Positions 10,151 through 20,065 of a stretch of 64,000 bases of DNA are shown here, in pieces. How positions within the stretch are numbered: the stretch's first letter is position 1; each line of letters opens with the position of its first letter. Position numbers and translations under genes: made by a program. This DNA comes from Adiantum capillus-veneris (taxonomy: Eukaryota > Streptophyta > Polypodiopsida > Polypodiales > Pteridaceae). The notes below the pieces were generated by a model that saw only the letters and a program-made list of their open reading frames with translations, had not been told where the DNA came from and did no database searches. The stretch lies in the NCBI GenBank assembly GCA_014529385.2, contig CM043959.1, positions 90,916,029 through 90,980,028 on the forward strand, in the 5' to 3' direction.

Positions 10151-10879
10151 CCCCCGCACAAATAATTGTCCCTAACTGTGGATGAAAAAACCCTTGGGGG
10201 ATCAAGGGAAAAAACCCACAGCTCTATATACACCCACCGTTATATTATAAAAAATCATTAAATATACAAATGTTCATGAGGAGCTACATCACTCCTTTTA
10301 CAATGAATATTTTATGAGGACCTGCATCAATCCTTTTACAATGAATGTTTTATGAGGAGTTACATTACTCCTTTCCTATGAGATACAATAATGAATACAA
10401 AGGTTCAATAAAGAGGTGTAAAGGCTATCGATTAGCTCGTAATTAGAAGTATCCGTGAATCTGCTGTGTAGCTTGTCATCACTATCGCATCACCAAACAT
10501 ATCTTCATGTTGTCATCAATATGGCATCACCAAACACGTCTTCATAAATCTTTTATTGTCACCAAGTTTGTCTTCATGAAATCAATTCTTTGATCAATCC
10601 TACATAGATCATAGACTCAAAAAACGTAGTCATGAAAATTATTAACATCGTTAGTGAAATAATTACGTTCACAATGCCATAAGAGATGGTTCGCGATGCC
10701 ACTCTTTTGACGAGATATATACGCACGACAACATATGTGGACATAAAGTATGAACATAAAAAGTATAAGATGCATGATATGTGATGCAAACGACATGTAT
10801 ATATACTACATAAAACGACATTTATCAACGTAGTGATATCAATGAGTATCATCAAAGTATTAACAAAATATCGTCATTG
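10151..10879. other. D1 interior, non-repetitive part
   Basis: There is no coding potential. At about 10265-10385 a short unit of about 55 bases (ATGAGGAGCTACATCACTCC, then TTTTACAATGAAT) is repeated three times. The same triplet repeat is present near the 3' end of D2 (about 63390-63480), so it is an inherited part of the element next to its 3' LTR. Confidence 0.6.
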
Positions 10880-11440
10880 TATCAATAAAAATTAATAAAT
10901 CATCATGGTATCAACGAAAAACATCATAGAATAATCATTGTATCAACGAAACAACATCATAGTATCACCGAGAATAACCATGGTATCAACGAAACAACAT
11001 CATGATATCACCGAGAATAACCATGGTATCAATGAAAAAACATCATGGTATCACCGAGAATAACCATGGTATCAACAAAACAACATCATGATATCACCAA
11101 GAATAATCATTGTATCAAGGAAACAACATCATGGAATCACCGAGAATAACCATGGTATCAACGAAAGAACATCATGGAATCACCGAGAACAACCATGGTA
11201 TCAACAAAACATCATCATGGTATCAACGAAAATCACCATGGAATCAACGAATTATCATCATGGCATCACTGAAAATAACCATGGTATCAACGAAAAATCA
11301 TCATGGCATCACCGAGAATAACCATGGTATCAATGAAATATCATCATGGTATCAACGAAATCACCATGACCAAAGTACTAACAAAACATCATCATGGTAC
11401 CATCAAAATCACTATGGTATCAACGAGAAATTATCAATAA
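10880..11440. repeat. D1 minisatellite, 43-bp unit
   Basis: Units of about 43 bases are built from two related halves: ATCATGGTATCACCGAGAAT plus AACC (24 bases) and ATGGTATCAACGAAACAAC (19 bases). About a dozen imperfect units follow one another. Open plus-strand frames here (for example 11088-11463) are repeat artefacts. The homologous array in D2 is at about 62440-62910. Confidence 0.85.
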
Positions 11441-11634
11441 AACGACGTAAACTATATCTCTAGAAGAATAATTATACGAGAATCAATGAACGAGTATATC
11501 ATATAACAAAAGATCATGTACCAACAGTAGCTCGATAGCATTTGACGATCATCAACGACTCGACTGAATCGGAACGATATGTAACTGGCTTCTGCAACAA
11601 AGTTACGTCAGTAACAAATATATGATTGATGAAG

Positions 11635-12720
11635 AAAAAATATAATTGAGAAGTTTTCAATTATGAGAAAAATCAAAAGCAAAAAGTAAACTTTGCTTTT
11701 CAAACATATTCGTAGTACGAGAACGATAACCCAAAAATCGGTGCAGAATTTAGAGAAACTTTCTTCTGCAAAGTTGTAGACCACATCGATTCCGATGGCT
11801 CCAGCGAGCGAATAGTTTCTGCAAAATCGTTCTCAATTAGGAGAAAAATCAAAAAACAAAAAAATGAAAGTTTTTTTTCAGGCATGTACGCAGTCCGTCA
11901 ACGATAACTCAAAATCAATGCAGAATTTAGAGAAACTTTCTTCTGCAAAGTTGTAGACAATATTGATTCTAGTGCCTCTTGCAGGTAATTTCTGTAAAAT
12001 CGTTTTCAATTAAGAGAAAAATAAAAAACATAAAACAAAAGTTTCTTTTCAGGCATGTACGCAGTCCACGAACAATAACTCAAAATCATTGCAGAATTTG
12101 AAAAAACTTTCTTCTGCAAAGTTGTAGACCACATCGATTCTAGTGACTCGCTCAAGTAGGTTCTGTAAAATCATTTTCAATTAGCAGAAAAATCAAAAAC
12201 AAAAAGTGAAAGATGCTTTTCAGGCATGTACGCAGTCTGCGAATGATAACTCAAAATTAGTGTAGAATTTGAAAAAACTTTCTTCTGGAAAGTTGTAGAT
12301 CACATCGATTCCGCTGCCCCTCTCGGGTAGTTTCTGCAAATCGTTCTCAATTAGGAGAAAAATAAAAAACAAAAAACAAAATTGCTTTTTAGGCATGTAC
12401 GCAGTCCGCCAACAATAACTCAAAATCGGTGCAGAATTTGGAAAAATTTTCTTCTGCAAAGTTGTAGACCACATCAATTTCGGTGTGTTTGCAAGAGTAG
12501 TTTTTGCAAAATCATTTTCAATCATGAGAAAAATCAAAAACAAAAAACGAAAGTTGCTTTTTAGGCATGTACGCAGTCCGCGAACGATAACTCAAAATCG
12601 GTGCAGAATTTGAAAAAACTTTCTTCTGCAAAGTTTTAGATCACATCAATTCCGATGCTTTTCGCGGGTAGTTTCTTCAAAATCATTTTCGATCAAGAGA
12701 AAAATAAAAAACAAAAACGT
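11635..12720. repeat. D1 171-bp tandem array, six copies
   Basis: The marker GTTGTAGACCACATCGATT recurs at about 11773, 11950, 12121, 12292, 12462 and 12633, a period of 170-177 bases. Other conserved blocks are GGCATGTACGCAGTCCGCGA and GATAACTCAAAATCGGTGCA. The variable part is a short G+C-rich segment after the marker. There is no coding potential. The array abuts the 5' LTR and primer site, which is the leader position. D2 has the same array with about eight copies. Confidence 0.88.
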
Positions 12721-12723
12721 ACT

Positions 12724-12735
12724 TCTCTGATACCA
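12724..12735 (-). other. D1 primer-binding site (tRNA-iMet)
   Basis: On the minus strand TGGTATCAGAGA lies directly after the LTR end. It is complementary to the 3' end of plant initiator tRNA-Met. Confidence 0.88.
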
Positions 12736-12736
12736 T

Positions 12737-12831
<95 letters not shown>

Positions 12832-12940
12832 ACAAAAATAAAACCCCAAAGTGTGTGGAATACACACATGAGATGATGTATACATGGGTGGCATATATAG
12901 AGAAGCCATATATTGAGTAGCTTCACATATAAGCTCAACA
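12736..12940 (-). repeat. D1 5' LTR with expanded (GA)n
   Basis: This LTR is 205 bp. It is longer than the partner because its (GA)n run (about 12740-12830) has grown to about 90 bases. The remainder is nearly the same as 10030-10150. Confidence 0.9.
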
Positions 12941-13024
12941 ATCCTTGCACGCCCTCGTGCACGTTCAGAGCTTTGGTCGTTGATGGGGCTCCAAGGAAGC
13001 AAGTGTTGTTGAAAAGCTCCGTGT

Positions 13025-14010
13025 TCAAAGGACAGCTTCCAGGGCTTCTTGATGCTGTTTGAAAGGGTTTTCACTCAATGTGTGCTGGTATGCTACGTAC
13101 CGTGCCTTTAGGTCCTTCGCCATAGGATGAAAGATCCTTGAGTCGATTGAAACCTGTGACGAAGGCCTCTTCAAACGCCTGCAAGTATTTGAAGGCAGGT
13201 ACATGAGTCTTGAGTACATTGCCATCAGAATATGTCGTGGTGGTGAATCTTGCAAATTCCAACAGATCCCTCTATGCCCTTCCAGTAACAGGTTCCACGG
13301 ATGATCACCGCCTTCAATGTCTTTGAACACCTGGATGCAGGTGACGATCATTCGGGCTATCTTTACCAGCATCTGACAGGCCACATCGGGGACATCCCGC
13401 AGCAAGGTGATTGTCGAATTTAGAGTGTTGACCACATAGGCTATGGTAGGAGGATTTTGCGCTGTCAGGACTGGGTAGTTCAGCTTTTGCTGCCTCGAGC
13501 CTTTCCATGTGGCAAACTCCTTCCATGTGCATCTTCTAGGGACTGGGTAGAAAGTAGGATCTATTTGAATGTGCTGAGGAGCGTTGTGGTAGTTGGTTAG
13601 ATCCTGTGGCTGCTTGTCCAGCCACTTCTGCCTCCATTTAGGGTGATCTTCAATGAGAGCTTGAGCTTCTTCAGTTGTCAGTGCAACACCTTCGTAACCC
13701 CCATCTTTGTTTCGTGGCAGGGTATGCCGCATCTTCTCCTTCCATAGGATTGCTTCGTGGCATATCAAGGAAAAAGGTAGGTACTCATGACCAAACCCCT
13801 CCACCTGCTCTTCTGGCTGTAAGAACGCAAGGCCGCTGAATCCATCTTCTTTTCGTATATCATATTATCTTTAGCTGGTCCCTCTGGCATGTCCTTGATG
13901 CTTTCAGTGAGCTCATCTCTAATATCTAGGCCTGCCTCGACCGATCCTTGTCCCTGTTCTCCTTCATGTGAAGTTTCAGGCAAATCAGGAATTTCTTGTC
14001 CTGACAGCAA
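13025..14010 (-). pseudogene. Gyp-C ORF-X, C-terminal part
   Basis: The main frame (13025-13804, 259 residues) begins MEGFGHEYLPFSLICHEAIL and ends HQEALEAVL. It is rich in Trp and His (PKWRQKWLDKQPQDL, RRCTWKEFATWKG) and has no signal peptide or clear membrane span. A neighbouring frame (13765-14010) with PDLPETSHEGEQGQGSVEAG looks like the acidic linker before it, so a frameshift separates them. I do not recognise a family. Its place downstream of integrase is where some Athila and Tat elements carry an env-like ORF, but nothing here looks like an envelope protein. Confidence 0.55.
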
Positions 14011-14059
14011 TTACGGTTGCACTTGGGCTTCCACTGTTCTGAATTGTGGTTCAAAACTC

Positions 14060-14627
14060 AATGCTTCTTTTTCTTTCAGCAATGTGTTGTTGATCTGTTT
14101 CTGAGTCTCTAACTCGGCCCTTGCTTGTGCGAGTTGCTGCTCCAGCTCTTTTACCTTTTGCTCGTTGGCCGCCATCTGGGCCATCATTCCCGATAAGAGA
14201 AGCTGCCTCTCGAAGTCTTTCTTGCTCTAGCTCCCTTTCAATGCCGCTAGGGTGTTCATTGCTGTGGCATTGTCTGATGTGGAGACCAATGCTCCAGCAG
14301 GTTCCTGGTTTGCCATCAAGGTTGTTAGAGTACTTTTGACAGTGAGGTATGAACTGTTAACTCTCTGAAACCTTGCGCTTTGTAAGCAAGCTGCTCCGTT
14401 GCTTTCTGTACCTTTGCTGTCAATTCTTGGCATTCTTTTTCCTTGGTGGTCAACTCCGTCCTGACATCAACCAGATCTCTGATCAGAGACTGAGCCTGCT
14501 GTCGCTCAATGTCTCTTTCCTTCGTTGTGAGCTCTAATTGTGTGCGTAGGCTCTCTAACTCCTCTTGCCCAGATGCTTGCTTTTGTTGAGCTTCCTGTAC
14601 CTGCTTTTCCTTTTCTCTCAGCACCAC
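14060..14627 (-). pseudogene. Gyp-C ORF-X, coiled-coil part
   Basis: Two long heptad-like stretches are visible. At 14325-14627 are EKEKQVQEAQQKQASGQEEL and QLELTTKERDIERQQAQSLI. At about 14060-14230, in another frame, is QKVKELEQQLAQARAELETQ. Leu/Ile/Val spacing with Glu, Gln and Lys between supports a coiled coil. The first piece is in frame with the central part at 14643-15878 and separated by a stop. A structural or oligomerising role is inference only. Confidence 0.55.
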
Positions 14628-14642
14628 GTGCTGGCATTGGAA

Positions 14643-15878
14643 TTATCTTTCTAATTCATGTAAGGTTTTCCTGTAGTCAAAATCAACAATAGCCTGACAG
14701 GCTTCTTGGTATCCTATTGTGTCCGTAGGAGGCATAGACTCTTTTTGTGAGGATGAAGGAGGAGGAGGTGGTGGTTTTTGGGTTGATGGAGAAGGAGGAG
14801 GAGGAGGAGATTTTGGCGAGGGAGGAGGTGGTGATTTCTCCGCTTCTTGTTCACACCTCTTTTTCGATGCATCTTCCCTTGGCTGCGAAGTAGACGTGTC
14901 CGCTTTTCTTTTCTTTAAAATCTTTATGATTCTTTGGCGAGTCAAATCCGCCGCCCATCGTGCTTCCACATTCCTCTCTCTTTGAGCTTTCTTTAGCTGC
15001 TCTGCTTGGTTCGTATCATCAGCCGCTTCTTTCTCCTTTGTTCCTTCAGTGGGCTGAGAAGATACGTCCACTTCTGCAGCCTTTTGTTCCGCAGCTATCC
15101 TTTGTTTTTCAGCTTGTAATCGAGCTGCCTCTTCTATTCTTGCCTGTCTTCCCCTCTCGAATCTTCGTTTTTCTGCTTGTTGTATTGCAGCAGCTCTCGC
15201 TTTTCTGTCAGCCCGCAACTTGGTCCTTCTTTCCTCAACTCTTTGTTGGGCCTCTGCATATGTTTTTTGAAGGTTGAACTGTGGCACTGTACTTCTTTCC
15301 CTCTTTCTTTTCTCAAGTGGTGTGCTGGTGTCTTCCTCCTTGCTTTCTTCAAATTCCGATGGTCCTTTGTCTTTAGACCCTTGAGAGTTTCCTTCGTCTT
15401 CAGTCTCCGTCGCTTCTTCATCACTCGAGCTTTTGTTGGATCCCTTGGCCGAGCGCGATGATGTTGCGCTAGTGGTCGTCCTTACTGAATGAGAAACCAG
15501 CTTTGCTTTATGAATTAGGGCCATTTGAGAACTGGCCGCCGGGAAATCTTCAATCATTCCCAAAGCTTGGTATGCTATTCTTGTTAGCATTGGCCTTGCA
15601 CTCATGTAGCTTTTATTATTTGTCGAGCCTTTCAAATTTGTTTCGACCAAGTTCTCCAAGATGTAAGAACCATAATTGCAACGGATGGTTCTGTTTTCAG
15701 CTGTTGTTAGAGCCATGACCACTGCGATGTGCAGGATCGGCTCGGTGTAGCGATGAGGCTTTTGTACTCTGAAATGCTGAGAGATCAATCTCATCGGTAA
15801 TTCCAGCTCATCGTATATCGTGTCACTGTATTTGTACTTTTTTCCTTTTGCTTTGATAAATGCCTTCTTGTTATCCAA
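14643..15878 (-). CDS. Gyp-C ORF-X, central 411-residue frame
   Basis: Residues 1 to about 140 are a globular-looking domain (KYKYSDTIYDELELPMRLIS, PHRYTEPILHIAVVMALTTA). Residues about 140-190 are Ser/Glu-rich (SSSDEEATETEDEGNSQGSK). Residues 190-340 are a strongly charged Arg/Lys/Glu/Ala helix (RRTKLRADRKARAAAIQQAE). Residues 345-385 are proline-rich with several runs of P separated by S and K. No zinc knuckle or enzyme motif is visible. The frame is long and open for an element this decayed. I do not recognise the family. Some parts of the globular domain read like repetitive plant proteins of unknown function, but I cannot name one. Confidence 0.55.
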   Translation of the reverse strand: MDNKKAFIKAKGKKYKYSDTIYDELELPMRLISQHFRVQKPHRYTEPILHIAVVMALTTAENRTIRCNYGSYILENLVETNLKGSTNNKSYMSARPMLTRIAYQALGMIEDFPAASSQMALIHKAKLVSHSVRTTTSATSSRSAKGSNKSSSDEEATETEDEGNSQGSKDKGPSEFEESKEEDTSTPLEKRKRERSTVPQFNLQKTYAEAQQRVEERRTKLRADRKARAAAIQQAEKRRFERGRQARIEEAARLQAEKQRIAAEQKAAEVDVSSQPTEGTKEKEAADDTNQAEQLKKAQRERNVEARWAADLTRQRIIKILKKRKADTSTSQPREDASKKRCEQEAEKSPPPPSPKSPPPPPSPSTQKPPPPPPSSSQKESMPPTDTIGYQEACQAIVDFDYRKTLHELER

Positions 15879-16315
15879 TGACTGGTCTTTGCCAGTAAGT
15901 CGTGTTGCCCTGGAAGGAAATGCAAAGCTTCGTTGATGATTTATTTTGTGATCTTTACTTTTACCTTTGATCCATCCTTGTCAGTGAGCATTGCTTGCCC
16001 ATACTGTATCGAGCTCATGAGCTCGTGGGCCCTCATGTAGTCTGTTCCCCATGGCTGCAATCTGAAAAACTACTCCAAATGCACAGCCCGCATGGCTTAT
16101 GTGACCTCCGGCCTTCAGTGGAGATTCCATATTTTCCGTGGCATGATAGTCGTCTTTACCATATCACCATCAGCATCCCTAAACTTCGCGATGAAAATGT
16201 GAGCAGGGATCTGAGCTAGTATTTCATCCGAGATGTGAGCTTTTTCGTTTGTAGAGAGCTCATCCACTTCATATGGTGATGCTGTCCACTGCCTTGCTTG
16301 CTTTTGGCGAGGCAT
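15879..16315 (-). pseudogene. Gyp-C ORF-X, N-terminal part
   Basis: A frame starting MPRQKQARQWTASPYEVDEL (16115-16315) looks like the natural start. Further left, in other frames, YMRAHELMSSIQYGQAMLTD and NEALHFLPGQHDLLAKT lead into the central frame at 15878. At least two frame disruptions separate them. Together with the parts to the left this gives an ORF-X of roughly 1,000 residues before decay. Confidence 0.5.
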
Positions 16316-17037
16316 TCTGTGAAATCTGGTATGAAATGCTGGCTCCGATCGTCCGTACGAGGTAGAAATGTGGCAGCTCGCTCTAGGTCAAGAAGCTCTC
16401 TTCTTCTCTCTCAAAATGTGAAATTGAACAATGAGCTAGAAAAAGGCCTACCTGACCTATATCTTTCCGAGGTTTTCGTGACATAGGGCTGATTTTCCTT
16501 ACCTTTGATCCTGATATAACTTGCACACCATTTGTGGGTCGAACCGTTCGTCATTCTGGGATCGTATGACCATTTGATGCGATTCTGGCGAAATGTGGTC
16601 ATGATCATTAAGGCTGAAAACCGACATCTTTAGATTAGCTTCATATCTTCCATGCTTGATAACCCTATCATGATACTTCGACGTTTGCTTCCAGAACTTG
16701 ATTCCGACACTGTGGGCGATATTTTTAATTTTTGGAAGATTATTAACGAAAATCAAACAAAATAAATTGAAAATACTTATTAACTGGTGAAAATTAGCCA
16801 AAAATTATTATACTCACCGCTAAGCATATATTTTCACTAGAAGCATCCCAATGCTCCGGATTTTGTCATTACAGCTCATTATTATGCTGATTGGATGATA
16901 AAAACGCTAAAAATGCCAGATTTTGATCAAATTTGTTTGAAATTGAACTCTAAAAAATGAAAAAAAACAACAAACACACGCATTATGTACATATATACAC
17001 GTTGGATGGTCCTGACTGCTGCTAGATTCAGCAGTTA
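16316..17037. other. Gyp-C spacer between ORF-X and internal polypurine-like tract
   Basis: This A+T-rich stretch has no recognisable protein. Minus-strand frames at 16411-16801 lack any motif. It would be the leader of an ORF-X mRNA if ORF-X is expressed from a spliced or internal transcript, which is inference. Confidence 0.4.
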
Positions 17038-17050
17038 CTCCCCCCTTCCT
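17038..17050 (-). other. Second polypurine-like tract inside Gyp-C
   Basis: On the minus strand AGGAAGGGGGGAG matches the core of the true polypurine tracts of Gyp-A, A2 and C. It is followed by TAACTGCTGAATC rather than an LTR start. It lies just after the W-x-P-K region, the place where Gyp-A has its only polypurine tract. Confidence 0.6.
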
Positions 17051-17159
17051 AGACTGAGTCGTCCCGGACGAAGGTTGTGTGCATATGCATGGGTTTTGAA
17101 ATCTGTGTCTATGCACGGCCGTGTAATGTGGCCCTATCCTCATGTTTGAGACAATGCAT

Positions 17160-17702
17160 TGGGTAACAAAGTGCTATGCAAGATGCGAGGATTGAATGTA
17201 ATTTTCAGTGGCTTTTGATGGCGAGGCTAACTGTTTATGGAACAACAGAGCTTGCAGTTTAATTGCTCTCTCTTTGATTGTTGGTGTTTTGATGGCAACT
17301 ATTTTTGGAACCCATTTGTATTCAGTGTTTTTGATAGTTGCAGATTTTAATGTAGGTTCCTGAATTTTCTTAGGTTTCCATTGCCATTTTGTTAGTTCAG
17401 GCTTCCTGTGTTGACTTTTTGGTCTCCCTTCGATCTTTTTGGCTTCCTGTGTTGACTTTTGGTCTCCCTTCGATCTTGGTCGCCGAATTGTTTGTTGTCT
17501 CCAGCTTTGGTTGCCATTTCCTCTCTGGATTAGCTCCTGAAGGTCTTTGATATGGTGTTGCTGTCGTCGGGAGTTGTGCCTTGGGCAGTCATATCTGTCT
17601 CTGTTTGTTCTGTACGACGGTTTTCTTTACCCATACTTTCCGAACAGCCGTTTTCGGTGTTTCTTACTGATGAGCTGATTGCTTTTTGTCGATGGGGATA
17701 AT
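17160..17702 (-). pseudogene. Gyp-C W-x-P-K region
   Basis: Translating the minus strand across several stops and shifts gives four motifs in order: KVWVKK (17623-17640), RKWQPK (about 17506-17520), WQWKPKK (about 17370-17390) and YKWVPK (about 17302-17323). This is the counterpart of the four-motif ORF after PR2 in Gyp-A. A direct duplication of about 40 bases (17401-17441 and 17442-17480) with unequal lengths has shifted the frame. The region is Lys/Gln/Thr-rich and its function is unknown. Confidence 0.6.
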
Positions 17703-18044
17703 CTACCACGAATGATCAGTTTTGGCGAATGGAGTCATGTACATGTTGGAGTTGTGTGTGTACATCAGTGCATGTTCTGACCATTCGGAAACTGCGTTAT
17801 ACGTTCTCATCCATGGAACTCCCAAACATAGTGATTCTCTAATTTCTCCATCTTTCATTATGAAAAATTGATGAGGACAACTATTTCCATCAATATTGAT
17901 TGGTAAGTTTACTATCCCCAATGTTGGCATTGTTGCCCCGTTTGCAGCTTGTAAATCTCGTGTGGATTGCACTAGGGATTCATCTGTAAGAATCTTGTAA
18001 GTGGAGAGGTTTACCACATTGACTCTTGCCCCTGTGTCAATCAA
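17703..18044 (-). pseudogene. Gyp-C second protease-like domain (PR2)
   Basis: IDTGARVNVVNLSTYKIL has the canonical D-T-G-A of retropepsins. It is followed by a flap-like segment (AANGATMPTLGIVNLPINI) and LGVPWMRTYNAV, which corresponds to the conserved LGxPW/F-M near the end of gypsy proteases. It follows integrase in the same frame, separated only by one TGA (GRYQ-stop-ALIDTGA). A normal protease domain (PR1) is also present before RT, so this is an additional domain. The expected activity is aspartic endopeptidase, but activity is inference. Confidence 0.75.
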
Positions 18045-18047
18045 TGC

Positions 18048-19600
18048 TCATTGATATCTTCCATTCGGAAGTCTGACATCGATGCGAACATCGATTCCTA
18101 TTTTCCATTGCTCGTCAGTGTGAATTATAGAAAGAGGAATTTGAGCTGTATCTGTTGGTTGAGGAAGTCCTTGTTGTTGTACTTTCTGTTTTCGCTTTAA
18201 AATCCTGATTCTGGCCTCCTCCTGTGCTTGAGCTTTTGTCTCATTTGCTTTGTTCTTGCGCTCCTTCACAGCGTGGATTTTGGCGAGCATCTCTGAGGTT
18301 AGTGGTAGGTTGTACTTCTTTAATCTGCAGCCACTATTCCAATTAGGCATCTCCTCTCCTTCTAATGTCGCAAGCTTAATGGCACTGCTAGATGATATGT
18401 CATGAATCACATAGGGTCCATTGCCTCGCTTTTTGAGTTTCCGGGAATGTTGTTTCAGGGTATACATTAAGATGTAATCCCCCGTAGCAAATTCCTTGCT
18501 GATAACATGTTGGTCAAAGAATGATTTCATGTTTCGTTTTTGCACGTAGATTGATGCAACTGCTCTCAATCTAGTTTCATCCAGTTTTTCCAGGATATCT
18601 ATTTGATTGGATAATTCATGGCCTGTCCATTCTAATTCTTTAGCTATCCGAAGTGTGGGGATAAGAAATTCAAGTGGAAAAATCGCCTGAATTCCATAAA
18701 CCATGTTGAACGGAGTCGTTCCGATTGACGCTACTCTATATGCCCACAAAGTTGAATGCAGCTTCTGATCCCAGTCGGCTCTCGATTCACTACCAATTTT
18801 CATGAGAATCGTCACCAAAATCGTGAGAATTTTCTGCTTGGCCGTTAGCTTGTGGATGATAGGGAGCTTACTTCTTGTGAATTACCATGAATTCATCCAA
18901 TAGGAATTCGATCACTTCATTGATGAAATGAGTCCCTCTATCGCTCACTATCTCTATCGGTAAGCCATACCTGGTGAAAATGTTCTCATACAAAAATTGT
19001 GCTGTCGTTTTGCATCATTTTTGGTTGTTGCTTTCGCTTCAACCCAGTTTGTTAGATAATGTGCTGCCACAATAATGTATTCAGCATGTGTTTTATATCC
19101 AGGAGGCGCAATCGGTCCTACAAAATCTATTCCCCATTTCGCAAACGCTCTTGCCCTCATCATTGGTCTCAAGGGCATGTCATCTCGTGCTCTAGGAATC
19201 TTTGACTTCTGGCGATCATCACATCGTTTCACAAACTCTTCGGCGTCCATGAATAGTGTGGGCCACCATATGCCAGCCCAATAAGAATTGCTTTGGTTGT
19301 TTTGTCAGCTGAGAAATGTCCCCCAGCTTGTCCGCCATGTGCTTGCTCTAAGATAGGAACGTATTCCTCTTCCGTCGCACACATTCTCAATTGATTGTCC
19401 TCTCCCTTCTTGTAAAGATTGTCCTCAATCAATACATAGTTTTCTGCCTCTTTCGTGATCATTTTGATACGTGATCTACTCATCCCTTCAGGAAGTATTC
19501 CAGTGGTGAGATATTTTACAATGTAGTTACTCCATCTGGGCGCTACAAATAATTTGAATAGAGTTGCATGTTCTATCGGCTTTTGAAAAGTGCAGATAAT
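18048..19600 (-). pseudogene. Gyp-C integrase
   Basis: The zinc-binding part shows EQAHGGQAGGHFSADKTTKA. The catalytic core begins AKWGIDFVGPIAPPG with the first Asp. The second Asp is in IEIVSDRGTHFINEV (18900-18960) and the third acidic residue in PQANGQAENS (about 18835), both in broken frames. The C-terminal part (18048-18818) has WDQKLHSTLWAYRVA, TTPFNMVYG and RKLKKRGNGPYVI, typical of the GPY/F region. Two frame disruptions make it non-functional. It continues into PR2 through a TGA. Confidence 0.85.
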
Positions 19601-19981
19601 ACGTGATTTGATATGCATATGAACACTTTGTTGCATTTTCGGCCAATATACACCCATTCTCATCAATCTTTAATACGTCTGTGCATGCCCATTGTCAATC
19701 CCCGTTGTTTGTACATGAGCCTGGTTTAGATACAAGTCCTCTTCACTTGATTCAACACAAAGCCTAAGGATTTGATTCGATCCCTGTTTGTATAGCCTTC
19801 CAGCCAGCATTATCAATGATCTGGATGCTGCAATGGTAGATGGTTGTCTTGTCAAATTCAATGACCCAATAGTGAACAAAGGAATTGCATCCTCGCTACA
19901 TCTTGGAACCATTTCTATGTTGAAGAGATATGCATCTGACAAATCATCATCAACTCCTACAGGGTTTTCTCCATGCATCAT
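19601..19981 (-). pseudogene. Gyp-C extra integrase N-terminal-like module
   Basis: This segment reads GRLYKQGSNQILRLCVESSE and NQAHVQTTGIDNGHAQ, then after a stop MGVYWPKMQQSVHMHIKS. The following integrase repeats the pattern (DNLYKKGEDNQLRMCATEEE, EQAHGGQAGGHF). Gyp-A has only one such module at this place. It is therefore a partial duplication of the HHCC module, with the second Cys pair lost in the first copy. It is in frame with RNase H upstream. Confidence 0.6.
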
Positions 19982-20065
19982 TCTAGATAAATGATCCGCT
20001 CTTTGGTGTGTAGTTCCTTTTTTGACTACAACCGTGAAGTCAAACTCAAGCAGTATGATGAACCA

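Larger units (their letters stand above)
9979..12940 (-). mobile_element. D1: gene-free LTR element (TRIM/LARD-like)
   Basis: Short LTRs (9979-10150, 172 bp; 12736-12940, 205 bp) start TGTTGAG and end CTCAACA. A perfect 5-base TSD ATCCT flanks the element (9974-9978, 12941-12945). A primer site for initiator tRNA-Met (TGGTATCAGAG, minus) adjoins the right LTR and a G-rich polypurine tract (GTGCGGGGG) adjoins the left one. The interior has no protein-coding potential, only a 43-bp minisatellite and a 171-bp tandem array. Movement would depend on enzymes supplied by an autonomous element, probably copia-type given the primer site. A second complete copy, D2, lies on the other strand at 60743-63797. 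Confidence 0.92.

Noticed and set aside
11088-11463. Repeat protein with HHGITENNHGIN units
   Set aside because: A 43-bp minisatellite read in frame; the unit length is not a multiple of three and the D2 copy is not open in the same way.
10880-12720. CRISPR-like array
   Set aside because: Tandem units without unique spacers, inside an LTR element of a plant genome.
13025-16315. Envelope gene of an Athila-like element
   Set aside because: No signal peptide, transmembrane segment or glycoprotein-like Cys pattern; only the position fits.
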